From: DASRRB01 sp036732755
GTDB taxonomy: Bacteria > Planctomycetota > B15-G4 > SIAN01
Assembly (NCBI GenBank): GCA_036732755.1
Contig: DAINBU010000005.1
Span: 1-64,000, forward strand
Reading direction: 5' to 3'
Length of the DNA: 64,000 nt
The notes beneath the pieces are model-generated. The model had not been told where the DNA came from, searched no databases, and saw only the letters and a list, made by a program, of their open reading frames with translations. The position numbers were made by a program, and so were the translations under genes. How positions within the stretch are numbered: the first letter of the stretch is position 1; every line of letters begins with the position of its first letter. Shown piece after piece: positions 26,635 to 35,001 of the stretch.

Positions 26635-27494
26635 GCGCGCTGCGACGCCCGCTGCGACGCCTCTGCGGCGTGCTGCTCGCCGGCGCGGCGCTCGCCACGC
26701 CCGCGCGCGGCGACGAAGCCGCCACCGTGCCGCACGTGCTCTGGAAGTCGGGCGAGCAGCGCTTCTCCGGCTGGCGCGTCGCGGCGGGCGACGACGGTTC
26801 GGTCGCGATCGCGACCGACGCCGGCGAGCTGCGCGTCGTCGCGAAGGGCGACGAGCTCGAGGAGATCGCCCGCGTCGACGGGCCGGTCTCCAGCGTGCCG
26901 AGCGGCGCGCTCGCGCAGGGGCTCGGCCACGCCGAGGAGAAGGTGCGCGACCGCTGCCAGGCGCTGCTGCGCGCCCAGAAGGAGCTCGCCTTCCCGGCGC
27001 TCGCGACGGCGCTCGAGGACGATGCGGTCGAGGCGCGCTTCCGCGCGCTCGAGCTGCTGATCCGGCTGCCGCCCTACCCCAAGCTCACCGACGGCGTGCG
27101 CCGCCGCCTCGCCGATCCCGACGAGGCGGTGCGCAAGATCGCGCTGCGCGTCTACGCGCAGCTCGCGCCCGACGACCTCTTCGAGCGCGTCTGCTGGGTG
27201 CTCGACCACGACGACGCCCCCGCCGTCGAGCACGAGGCGATCGTCCAGGTCGGGCGCACCAAGGACCCGCACGGCGTCGACGTCCTCCTCGACCACCTCG
27301 TCGACCTGGAAGCGCGCAGCCTGCGCGTCGCGACCTTCGACGCGCTGCGCCGCCTGACCGCACGCGATTTCGGTCGTGACGAAGAGGCGTGGCGCGCCTG
27401 GTGGACCAACCACAGGAAGGAGATCGTCGGCGCCGACGATCCGCCGCCGCCGCCCTCGACGCGCAAGCGGTCCAAGAAGGTCGCGAGCCGCTGA
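26631..27494 (+). CDS. Secreted HEAT-repeat-like protein
   Basis: This 287-residue protein has a signal peptide (residues about 1-27, ending TPARG). A short beta-rich segment is followed by four to five degenerate HEAT-like helical pairs (EKVRDRCQALLRAQKELAFPALATAL, DEAVRKIALRVYAQLAPDDLF). It ends in a basic tail after a proline run (PPPPPS...KRSKK). HEAT arrays bind proteins and I see no catalytic site. It overlaps the PilX-like gene by 4 bp, so it may be an accessory of the filament system. It is much shorter than the HEAT protein at 611-2605, and similarity between them is limited to the repeat pattern. Confidence 0.78.
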   Translation: MSALRRPLRRLCGVLLAGAALATPARGDEAATVPHVLWKSGEQRFSGWRVAAGDDGSVAIATDAGELRVVAKGDELEEIARVDGPVSSVPSGALAQGLGHAEEKVRDRCQALLRAQKELAFPALATALEDDAVEARFRALELLIRLPPYPKLTDGVRRRLADPDEAVRKIALRVYAQLAPDDLFERVCWVLDHDDAPAVEHEAIVQVGRTKDPHGVDVLLDHLVDLEARSLRVATFDALRRLTARDFGRDEEAWRAWWTNHRKEIVGADDPPPPPSTRKRSKKVASR

Positions 27495-27534
27495 CGCGTA
27501 TCCTGATCCGCTTCGTCTTCCACGGAGCGGGACC

Positions 27535-28386
27535 ATGCGGATCGCGCTTGCCCAGTCGGACGTCGCGATCGGCGACGTCGAATTCAACCTCGCGCACCTG
27601 CGCGAGCGCGTCGCCGGCGCGGCGCACGGCGGCGCGGAGCTGGTCGTCTTCCCCGAGTGCTTCCTCACCGGCTATGCGTTCTCGTCGCCGGCCGACGTGC
27701 AGCGCGTGGCGCTCGAGGTGCCCGGCGCCGTGACCGGCGAGCTCGTGAAGGTCGCGCAGGAGAAGGGCGTCCACCTCGTGGTCGGATTGATCGAGCGCGC
27801 GACTGGCGGGAACGGGAAGCAGTGCTTCAACACGGCGCTGCTGGTCGGGCCCGACGGCATCGCGCTGCACTACCGCAAGCTCCACCTGCCGGTGCTCGGC
27901 TGCGACCGCTTCGTCGCGCCGGGCGACATTCCGCTGTCCATTGCAAGTACGCCGCTCGGGCGGATCGGCCTTTCGATCTGCTACGACGGCAGCTTCCCGG
28001 AGACGGCGCGCGTGCTGAAGCTGCGCGGCGCGCAGCTCGTCGTGCTGCCGACCAACTGGCCCGAGCAGGCGACGGTGTCGCGCCGCTTCCAGTCGATGGT
28101 GCGCGCCTTCGAGAACCACGTGAACTACGTCGCGTGCAACCGGATCGGGAGCGAGGGGGGCTTCAAGTTCCCCGGCGGCAGCCAGGCGGTCGACTTCACG
28201 GGACACATCGTCGCGCAAGGCGGTGACGGCGCGGAGCTCCTCTTCGCCGAACTCGACCTCGCGCGCGCCGACGACAACCGGACCGTCCTCGTCGCCGGCG
28301 AATACGAGCTCGACCGCATCGCGCACCGCCGACCCGAGCACTACGGCGCGCTGGTCGAGCCGCCGCGGCCGGCACGCGCGGGCTGA
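27535..28386 (+). CDS. Nitrilase-superfamily carbon-nitrogen hydrolase
   Basis: This 283-residue cytoplasmic enzyme carries the complete Glu-Lys-Cys triad of the nitrilase superfamily: Glu41 in VVFPECFLTG, Lys115 in HYRKLHL and Cys149 in SICYDGSFPE. Members hydrolyse amides such as carbamoylated amines, omega-amides or deaminated glutathione. The sequence does not allow a choice between these subfamilies. It lies 40 bp after the HEAT gene and could be the last gene of that operon, although its role looks unrelated to filaments. The start at 27535 is the natural N-terminus of the family, with GGAGCGGG upstream. Confidence 0.9.
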   Translation: MRIALAQSDVAIGDVEFNLAHLRERVAGAAHGGAELVVFPECFLTGYAFSSPADVQRVALEVPGAVTGELVKVAQEKGVHLVVGLIERATGGNGKQCFNTALLVGPDGIALHYRKLHLPVLGCDRFVAPGDIPLSIASTPLGRIGLSICYDGSFPETARVLKLRGAQLVVLPTNWPEQATVSRRFQSMVRAFENHVNYVACNRIGSEGGFKFPGGSQAVDFTGHIVAQGGDGAELLFAELDLARADDNRTVLVAGEYELDRIAHRRPEHYGALVEPPRPARAG

Positions 28387-28387
28387 C

Positions 28388-28428
28388 GCGGCGGCTGCCG
28401 CCAACACTCGTCAGCGGCGGCCGCCGGC
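28388..28428. terminator. Candidate G+C-rich structure between convergent genes
   Basis: In the 54-bp gap between convergent genes ending at 28386 and 28441 there are several complementary GGCGGC and GCCGCC runs that could fold into a strong stem. No T-run is present. Position is the main support. Confidence 0.25.
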
Positions 28429-28440
28429 GCACGCGGTGCG

Positions 28441-29070
28441 TCACACTCCGCCCGACTTCGCGGCCGGCTTCCCGCCTGACTTCTCCGGCGCCTTCTCCGG
28501 CGCGGGCGGCGCGGCGGGCGGGCCCTTGAACGGCACGCGCGAGCCGCGGTGGTGCTCGAGAGGGACGGCGAGCGGCGTGAACGTGCCGCCGAACGACGCG
28601 CCGCCCGGCAGGGGTTGGTAGAGCTCGATCGAGATCTGGCCGATCGGCGCCGGGAATCCGGGGACGGCCGGCTGCTCGCTCGGCGTGATCGTCGCGATGC
28701 AGAGGATCGTGCCGACGTCGTCGGGGACGAACGCGAGCGGCGCGTGCGGCGCGGCGGCCTCCTTCCCCTCCTTCGCCTTGGCAAAGCCCGCCCGCATCGA
28801 CGCCATCACCCCCTGGTGGACGTCGCTCCGGTACCACGTGAGGAGCGACTCCTTGTCCTGGAACCACGCGAAGATCGCGAGCTTTCCCGACTCGAAGCCG
28901 CCGGTCTCGACGCCGAGGCAGCCGGGCGAGGTCTTCAGCGCGGCGACGAGCTCGCCACCCACGTCCTGGAGGCCCGGCGGGCCGCCCTTCCCTTCCTGGG
29001 CGACGGTCGACGCGGCGACGAGCGACCCGCCGAGCACGAGCGCGCCGGCGAGGAGAAGGAGTCGGGACAT
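28441..29070 (-). CDS. Small secreted protein, ABM-like domain
   Basis: This protein of 209 residues has a signal peptide (MSRLLLLAGALVLGGSLVAAS, residues 1-24). Its middle part (residues about 35-95) contains LKTSPGCLGVETGG, LAIFAWFQDKESLLTWYRSDVHQ, a pattern reminiscent of the small ferredoxin-like antibiotic-biosynthesis-monooxygenase (ABM) domain. A proline/lysine-rich tail closes the protein. The ABM link is only a resemblance, and no catalytic residues can be assigned. I chose the start at 29070 because the signal peptide begins there, although the frame is open upstream. The gene lies downstream of the Ser/Thr kinase with a 159-bp gap. Confidence 0.6.
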   Translation of the reverse strand: MSRLLLLAGALVLGGSLVAASTVAQEGKGGPPGLQDVGGELVAALKTSPGCLGVETGGFESGKLAIFAWFQDKESLLTWYRSDVHQGVMASMRAGFAKAKEGKEAAAPHAPLAFVPDDVGTILCIATITPSEQPAVPGFPAPIGQISIELYQPLPGGASFGGTFTPLAVPLEHHRGSRVPFKGPPAAPPAPEKAPEKSGGKPAAKSGGV

Positions 29071-29229
29071 CCGCACGGGAGTTCTCCGGAATCGGGACCG
29101 CGCGACGAGCCGGCTCGCGCGGGAGAAGTGGTTCCTCGTGTCCCGGTTCGGAGGTCGTCCCGTTTTCGCCACGGAATTCCGGCGGAGTCTTTTGCGGCGC
29201 GGCGCGGCGCGCGGCGCGCGCTGCGGGCG

Positions 29230-32200
29230 TCAGCGGGCCGGCGCCGTCTTGAGCCGGGTGCGGATCGCCGCGAACGTTTCGGCCCAGGCGCGCGCCTCGT
29301 CGTCCCCGAAGGCGGCGCGCGCCCGCGCGACGTCGCGCGCGACCACCAATGCCGGATCGCGCAGCCACCGCTCGAGCGCCGCTCGCAGCGCGCCGCGCTC
29401 CGCGTCGGCGTCGGCGCGCGCGCGCATCTCCTCCTGCAGCCAGGCGCGCGCGGTCGCCGACGTCGCGCGGCGCGCCGCCTCGGTCAGCCCGTGCACGTCC
29501 TCGCCCTCGCCGGCCGCGACCGCGAGCGCGGCGCTCACCGCGTCGACGCACGCGGAGGAGTCGGCGGCGCGCGTCCCCTTGGGATCGGTCGCGAAGGCGC
29601 GCCGCCAGAGGTCGACGGCGAGCGCGCTCGCCTTCTGCTGCTGCGCCGTGCGCGCGCTCGCGACGAGCTCGGCCGCGCCGGCCGGCTCCCACTCGCCGCT
29701 GGTCAGCGCCTCGTAGCGGCGCGCGGCCTCGGCGAGGCCGACCGCCTCCGCTCTACGGCGAACGAGCTCCCGGTCCGCAGCGACCGCGAGCGCGCGGTCG
29801 AAGGCCGCGATCGCCTCGTCGGCGCGTCCGGTCGCGAGCAGGAGGTCCGCCTGGGCGCGCAGCAGCCGGAACCGCGTCCACGACCGGGAGAGCAGGTTGA
29901 AGCGGCGCTGCACCGACTCGGTGCGCTCGAGCGCTCCCGCCGCGTCGCCGCTCTCCGCGAGCCGCCGGCAGAGGTCGCCCCAATCTTGCGACCGCTCCTC
30001 GCCATCGAGGTTGACCTTGCCGCTGCCGAGGTGGTCGAGCGCGGCGGTGAGGCGCGCGCGCGCCGCCGCCGTGTCGCCGCGCCGCAGCGCGTCGTCGACG
30101 AGGGCGAGTTCGCCGGCGAACGGACGCTCGGCCAGTGCCGCGAGCGTCTCGAATTCGCGCGCCGCCCCCGCGTCGTCGCCCGCCCGGAAGAGCGTCTGCG
30201 CGAGCTCCGTGCGCGCGCCCCCGTGCTCGGGCGTGAGCTCGAGCGCGTGGCGGAACTTCGCCGCGGCCGCGGGCCAGTCGCACAAGGCGTCGTGGGCGCG
30301 CCCCATCACCACGAACGGCGTCGAGATGCTCGGCTCGGTCGCGGCGGCGGCGGTCGCGTAGGCGAGCGCGTCGGCCCAGCGCGGCGGATCGACCGCCGTC
30401 GACCACTCGGCGATCTCGATCGAGAGGACGTAGTCGTCGGGAGCCTTGAGCCACGCCGCGCGGAAGAGGTCGAGCGCCAGCTCGAACTCCTGTGCCCACA
30501 CCAGCATGAAGCCGAGGAACGCCGTCGTGCGCCCGTCGAAGTCGCGCGCCGCCGGGTCGTTGGCGATGGCGAGGATCGCCTGGCGCTGGTCGCGCTGCAG
30601 GAGCGACGTCCGGATCTTGATCCGCCACGGGTCGGGGTCGACCCCGTCGCAGACGGCGAGGAAGCGCCGGAATTCGAGCGGCTCGCCGCGCACATCGGGC
30701 AGCGCGGCGCGCGTCCGGATCCAGCCGAAAATCCCCCCCGCGATCTCGATGCTCCGCTCGCTCGCGCGGATCCGCGCGATGATCGCCGCGTCGTCCATGG
30801 TGGAGAAGTCGACGCCCCAGTCGCGGTACGTCTTCTCGAAGTCGGCGTCGACGACCGGCCACGGCGCGACGCTCCAGCTGCCGAAGATGCGACCGATGTC
30901 GTTCACGAGCGCTTCGTCGCGGTCGCTCTCCGCGGCCGCCGCCGTGAGGCGTGCCGCCTCGGCGTCGGCCTCCTGCGTGATCGCCTCGCCCGGTTCGCCG
31001 GCGTGCGCGGCGTCCCGCGCCTGGAGCGCGGCGGCGGCCGCGTCGTGCCAGAGCTTGAGATTGGCGGGCGCCTCCATGGCGGCGGCGTCCTGCGCCAACG
31101 TGCGCGCGCGCGCCAGCGCCTCCTGCACCGGCCGCGCGGCGGCCTCCTGCCGCAGCCGCTGGTCCCGCTCGGACTTGAGCCAGACTGCCCCGAAGATCAG
31201 CAGCGCGGCGACGATGGTGAGCGCGAGCGCGGTCGTGAGGCGCCGCGCGCGCCGCTCCTCGCCCGCCTTCGCGGTGGCGGCGGCCGCGGCGACCTCGGCG
31301 GCGTGCGCCCGCTCGCCGAGCGCGGCGCGGTGCGCGCTGACCGCCGTCGCGACGTCGCGTCCATCGCGCGGCCGCGCGGCCGGATCGGCCGAAAGGCAGG
31401 CGCGCGCCAGCGCGACGAGCTCGGCGTCGGCGCCGCAGCGGTCGAGCCGCGCGAGCGCGTCGTCGAGCCGGCCGACGCGCGCCGACTCGAAGACGCTCTC
31501 GAGGTCGCCGACGTAGGGCGGCTTGCCGGTCAGGATCTCGCAGAGCAGCGCGCCGAGCGAGAAGACGTCAGCGCGTTCGTCGACGCGCTCGATCTCGCCG
31601 CGCGCCTGCTCGGGCGGCATGTAGGCGAGCGTGCCCAGGACCGAGCCCGCCTGCGAATGGAACTGCGAGCTCGAGAGGCGCGGCGTCGCCGGGTCGGCGG
31701 CGTGGTCCTGCGCGCCGTCCGCGGGCGCGGACGGCGGCACGTCGGGCGCCGCGACGCCGACCACCTTCGCGAGCCCCCAGTCGGCGACCTGCACCTCGCC
31801 GAACGCACCGACCATCACGTTCGCCGGCTTCAAGTCGCGGTGGATCACGCCGCGCGAGTGGGCGTAGGCGACCGCATGGCAGACCTGCTCGAAGATCGCC
31901 ATGAAGCGGGCGCGCTCGTCGGCGGGGTCGGCGCGCGCGGCGAGCAGGCTCGCCAGCGTGCGCCCCTGCACGAGCTTCATCGTGAAGTAGGGGCGTGCGT
32001 CCTTGGTCCGCCCCATTTCGTAGACCGGCACGGTGCCGGGGTGCTCGAGGTGGCCGCCGATGCGCGCCTCGGCGACGAAGCGCGCGCTCAACGCCTCGTG
32101 CGCCGAATGCTCCGGCCGCAGGACCTTGATCGCGACGTCGCGCTCGAGCTCGCGGTCGTGGCCGCGCACCACGACGCCGACGCCGCCGCGGCCGAGCTCG

Positions 32201-32370
32201 CCGAGCACGACGTAGCGGTCGGAGACGTCGATCGGCTCCTCGAGCGGGCGGTCGGGCGCAGGCGCCGCCGCCTCGGCCGACGGCGACGGCCGCGCGAACG
32301 CGGCCGCGAGCAGCCGATCGAGCTCGGCGTCGTCGCCCGGCTTCGTCGGGGGCGGATCGCTCGCGGTCAC
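29230..32370 (-). CDS. Membrane Ser/Thr protein kinase with TPR-like C-terminal region
   Basis: This 1046-residue protein has a complete Hanks-type kinase domain at residues about 52-330: the glycine loop GELGRGGVGVV, Lys82 in VAIKVL, Glu101, HRDLKPAN (177-184) and DWG at 197-199 in place of DFG, a substitution common in planctomycete kinases. A membrane helix follows near residue 400 (ALALTIVAALLIFGAVWL). Beyond it lies about 620 residues of alpha-helical, TPR-like repeats, presumably extracytoplasmic and sensing. The catalytic residues suggest an active kinase. It starts (GTG) 19 bp after the ECF-type sigma factor, a pairing often seen in planctomycetes, where the kinase is thought to control the sigma factor. 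Confidence 0.92.
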   Translation of the reverse strand: MTASDPPPTKPGDDAELDRLLAAAFARPSPSAEAAAPAPDRPLEEPIDVSDRYVVLGELGRGGVGVVVRGHDRELERDVAIKVLRPEHSAHEALSARFVAEARIGGHLEHPGTVPVYEMGRTKDARPYFTMKLVQGRTLASLLAARADPADERARFMAIFEQVCHAVAYAHSRGVIHRDLKPANVMVGAFGEVQVADWGLAKVVGVAAPDVPPSAPADGAQDHAADPATPRLSSSQFHSQAGSVLGTLAYMPPEQARGEIERVDERADVFSLGALLCEILTGKPPYVGDLESVFESARVGRLDDALARLDRCGADAELVALARACLSADPAARPRDGRDVATAVSAHRAALGERAHAAEVAAAAATAKAGEERRARRLTTALALTIVAALLIFGAVWLKSERDQRLRQEAAARPVQEALARARTLAQDAAAMEAPANLKLWHDAAAAALQARDAAHAGEPGEAITQEADAEAARLTAAAAESDRDEALVNDIGRIFGSWSVAPWPVVDADFEKTYRDWGVDFSTMDDAAIIARIRASERSIEIAGGIFGWIRTRAALPDVRGEPLEFRRFLAVCDGVDPDPWRIKIRTSLLQRDQRQAILAIANDPAARDFDGRTTAFLGFMLVWAQEFELALDLFRAAWLKAPDDYVLSIEIAEWSTAVDPPRWADALAYATAAAATEPSISTPFVVMGRAHDALCDWPAAAAKFRHALELTPEHGGARTELAQTLFRAGDDAGAAREFETLAALAERPFAGELALVDDALRRGDTAAARARLTAALDHLGSGKVNLDGEERSQDWGDLCRRLAESGDAAGALERTESVQRRFNLLSRSWTRFRLLRAQADLLLATGRADEAIAAFDRALAVAADRELVRRRAEAVGLAEAARRYEALTSGEWEPAGAAELVASARTAQQQKASALAVDLWRRAFATDPKGTRAADSSACVDAVSAALAVAAGEGEDVHGLTEAARRATSATARAWLQEEMRARADADAERGALRAALERWLRDPALVVARDVARARAAFGDDEARAWAETFAAIRTRLKTAPAR

Positions 32371-32389
32371 GGCGCTCTCCCTCTTCCCC

Positions 32390-33076
32390 TCAACCGTCCA
32401 GCAGCTGCACGAGCTGCGCGCACTGCCGCGCCACCTCGCCCGCCGTGCCGCCGCATTCGAGCGCGACCACCGCCTGGAGCGCCGCCCGGAATTCGTCGCG
32501 CGCCCGTGCGTACTCGTGGTGGAGCTTGCCGGCGTCGACCCCCCACTCGCGCGCGACGTCGCGGATCGGCGCGCCGTCGCTGAAGCGCCGCCGCAGGAGC
32601 TCGACGCGCCGGCGCGCGCCGGCGTCGCCGCGCGCCGCCTCCTCGGACATCCGGTGTGCAGCTGCGCGCACGAGCGCCTGCGCCCAGGCGCGGTCGAAGG
32701 CGCGCGAGAGCGTCGGCTCGTCGGCCGGCAGCGCGTCGAGGCCGCCGCTCTCCGAGAGGTGCGCGGCGCGCGGCCGCGCCGCCTCGGCGCGCAGCGCGAC
32801 GTGGCGCGCGACGCCGTAGAGGAAGGCCCGGAAGCCGCCGGCGCGCTCTTCGTCGGCCTTCGCCAGCGCGCCGCCCTGGCGGAAGCACTCGACGAAGACC
32901 TCCTGCGTCGCGTCGCCGACCTCCTCGCGCAGGCGCGGGCGCCCGCGCCAGCGCGCGGCGAGGTAGGCGCGGATCGGCTCGGCGTAGCGGCGCACGAACT
33001 CCTCGCGCTCGGGCGCCGCGTCGGCGCGCGCGGCGGCGCGGATCACCGTCCAGCAGGTCGAGTTCGCGCCGTCCAT
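32390..33076 (-). CDS. ECF-type sigma-70 family RNA polymerase sigma factor
   Basis: This protein of 228 residues has a sigma region 2 (FVRRYAEPIRAYLAARW through EVGDATQEVFVECFRQG, residues about 28-70), a linker of about 75 residues and a helical region 4 (DGAPIRDVAREWGVDAGKLHHEYARARDEF, about 168-197). This matches ECF-like sigma factors found next to Ser/Thr kinases. No anti-sigma factor is encoded beside it. The kinase gene follows directly and is the likely controller, by phosphorylation, which is inference from the known sigma/kinase pairing. Two tandem hairpins lie just upstream, between this gene and the pseudokinase gene. Confidence 0.85.
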   Translation of the reverse strand: MDGANSTCWTVIRAAARADAAPEREEFVRRYAEPIRAYLAARWRGRPRLREEVGDATQEVFVECFRQGGALAKADEERAGGFRAFLYGVARHVALRAEAARPRAAHLSESGGLDALPADEPTLSRAFDRAWAQALVRAAAHRMSEEAARGDAGARRRVELLRRRFSDGAPIRDVAREWGVDAGKLHHEYARARDEFRAALQAVVALECGGTAGEVARQCAQLVQLLDG

Positions 33077-33095
33077 GGTCTCCGTCGCAGCGGGT

Positions 33096-33152
33096 GCTCA
33101 GCTGGACGCGTTTTCGCGCCGGAAAAATCGGCGCGAAAACGCGCGGCTGAGC
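33096..33152. terminator. Large two-part hairpin upstream of the sigma gene
   Basis: A perfect 15-bp stem (33107-33121 with 33129-33143, 7-nt loop GAAAAAT) is extended across a small internal loop by a second 7-bp stem, GCTCAGC (33096-33102) with GCTGAGC (33146-33152). The T/A runs are inside the arms, not after them. It could end transcripts from the pseudokinase operon or act as a leader or operator element for the sigma gene, whose ATG lies 20 bp further on. Confidence 0.6.
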
Positions 33153-33156
33153 GGTC

Positions 33157-33180
33157 GGCCGAGTACGGCCGAACTCGGCC
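33157..33180. terminator. Second hairpin directly after the pseudokinase stop
   Basis: GGCCGAGT (33157-33164) and ACTCGGCC (33173-33180) are perfect inverted repeats with an 8-bp spacer. They touch the stop codon of the minus-strand pseudokinase gene. Read on the minus strand it is the first of two consecutive hairpins, a layout that would fit a strong terminator without a T-run. Confidence 0.5.
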
Positions 33181-35001
33181 TCAGTCTGCTCTCCGGACAC
33201 CGTGGACGCATAGGCCGGCGCCGGCCGGGCGGAACAGGACGATGCGCGCGGGCAGCCAGAGGCGCCGGCCGGTCACCTCGTGCCAGACGACGCGCTGGCG
33301 CGCGGCGGGGCCGACGCTCGTCGCCCAGCTGCGCGCCGCCGCGTCCCAGCGGGCGAGCTCGGGCGCGAGCTCGACCTCGAAAGCGTCGGCCTCCGGGTCC
33401 CACGCGATTCTCAGCCGGGCGCAGAGCGGCGGCGGGAGGACGTCGGGCGCCGCGAGGCCGCGGTCGGACGGGCTCGGCAGCTCGATCTCGAGGAGGCGCG
33501 CGGCGGCGCCCGGCCACGGCTCGCTCGCGGCATCGAGTTCGGGGGCGCGCGTGCGCGTCGCGAGGAGGCGGGCGCGGCGCAGCTCGCCGCCGCGCTCGTC
33601 GCGGTCGACGGCGAGGCGCAGCTCGAGCGCGCTCGCGTCGCCGAACTCGACGCGCGCGCCGCTCGCGACGGCGGGGGTCGCGTCTTCGCGATGGAGGCGC
33701 AGCTCGAGCGTGAAGGGCGCGCCGTCGTTCGGTGAGGAGCCGAGCGACCAGGCGGCGACGCTCGCCTCCTCGCCGAACGACTGGCGGGCGGCGGGGTCGT
33801 CGCCGCCGGCGTACCAATCGGGCCCGAGCCCCGAAAGCGCGGCTGCGTCGGAGTCGGGAAGCAGCGCATGCGCCGGCTCGCCGTCGGTGATCTCGAGCGT
33901 CCCTTCGAGCGGCGCAGGTGGCGTACGGTCGGCGAGGGCGCGCACGCGGACGCGCCGCTGCCGCAGCCCGAACGGCGCCGTGAACTCGAGGACGTCGGGC
34001 TTCGACGCGGCGGTCACGAGCCCCTCCGGCTCGAGCACCTGCCAGCGCAGGTTGGTGGCGGGCGCGGCGGGTGCGGCGGCGGACGCCGTGAATGCGACGC
34101 GCTCGCCTTCGCGCACCGGCGCGAACGGCTCGCTCGCGCGCGCGCGCGTCACGACGATCGCTCCGCCCGCCGCCGCCGGCGCCCTCGACGGCGCGGTCGT
34201 CCCGGCGAGCGCCGACGGACCGGGGAGCGTCCGCGACGGCGGACCGGCCGGCGGGCCGTAGCGTGTTCGGACCTCGCGCGCGATCCAGATCACTGTGGCG
34301 AGCAGCACCAGCGCGATCGCGAGGGAGGTCTTGGCGCTCGGCCGGCGCGGCCCCTGAAGCGTCTCGCAGCTCGCGATCCAGTCGTCCCACGACAGGCCGG
34401 AGGGCGCGACGCCTGCGGCGGAGAGTGCGCCGAGCTCGCGCGCGAGCCGCGTCAGGTCCTCGAGATCCTGCGCGTGCAGCAGCGGCGTCGTCGCCTCGCC
34501 GCGCGCGACCGCGAAGCCTCCGAGGCGCGGCGTGAACGGCAGCTCGCCGCCGCCGCCGCGCGCGTCGAGCCGGACGTGGCGCGCCGCGACGGCGCCGTGG
34601 GCGAGCTCGTGCGCCTGTGCGTGGCGCAGCGCGGCCGCGAGCGCGCGCACCAGCGCGAGCGCCTGCGGCGGCGCGAGCCGCTTCCCTTCGCGCAGCCACT
34701 CGACGAGCGTCGGTCCCTCGACTTTCGAAAAGACGAGGTAGGCGCTCCCGTCCGCGGTCACGCCTGCGTCGAGGCACTCGACGATCCCCGGATGGACGGC
34801 GGCGACGAGGCGCGCGGCGTCGCGGCGGAAGCGCTCGACCGCCGCCGCGTCGCGCGGCGGCTCGGAGAGGATGCGCACCAGGACCGGCCGGTCGACGTAG
34901 GTCTGGCGGCCTTCGTACTCGACCGCGTCGTCGCCCCCGCCGGCAGGCGCGACCGCGCGATCGAGCGTGACCCCCGGGATCGTCGGACGCGCGCCGGTCA
35001 T
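33181..35001 (-). CDS. Transmembrane pseudokinase
   Basis: This protein of 606 residues starts with a kinase-like domain (residues about 10-215) that keeps the overall pattern (GSAYLVFSKVEGPTLVEWL hinge region) but lacks every catalytic motif. The VAIK lysine position reads VLVRIL (Arg43), HRDLKPAN is replaced by AHGAVAARHV (134-143) and DFG by GGF. One membrane helix follows at about residues 222-243 (SLAIALVLLATVIWIA), then an extracytoplasmic beta-rich region of about 350 residues. A pseudokinase probably binds a partner, perhaps the active kinase encoded next door, which is inference. It starts inside the stop of the repeat lipoprotein (ATGA overlap). Confidence 0.78.
   Translation of the reverse strand: MTGARPTIPGVTLDRAVAPAGGGDDAVEYEGRQTYVDRPVLVRILSEPPRDAAAVERFRRDAARLVAAVHPGIVECLDAGVTADGSAYLVFSKVEGPTLVEWLREGKRLAPPQALALVRALAAALRHAQAHELAHGAVAARHVRLDARGGGGELPFTPRLGGFAVARGEATTPLLHAQDLEDLTRLARELGALSAAGVAPSGLSWDDWIASCETLQGPRRPSAKTSLAIALVLLATVIWIAREVRTRYGPPAGPPSRTLPGPSALAGTTAPSRAPAAAGGAIVVTRARASEPFAPVREGERVAFTASAAAPAAPATNLRWQVLEPEGLVTAASKPDVLEFTAPFGLRQRRVRVRALADRTPPAPLEGTLEITDGEPAHALLPDSDAAALSGLGPDWYAGGDDPAARQSFGEEASVAAWSLGSSPNDGAPFTLELRLHREDATPAVASGARVEFGDASALELRLAVDRDERGGELRRARLLATRTRAPELDAASEPWPGAAARLLEIELPSPSDRGLAAPDVLPPPLCARLRIAWDPEADAFEVELAPELARWDAAARSWATSVGPAARQRVVWHEVTGRRLWLPARIVLFRPAGAGLCVHGVRRAD

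Noticed and set aside
28549..32583. Plus-strand frame opposite the kinase
   Set aside because: The kinase motifs on the minus strand are unambiguous; the plus-strand translation is low-complexity.
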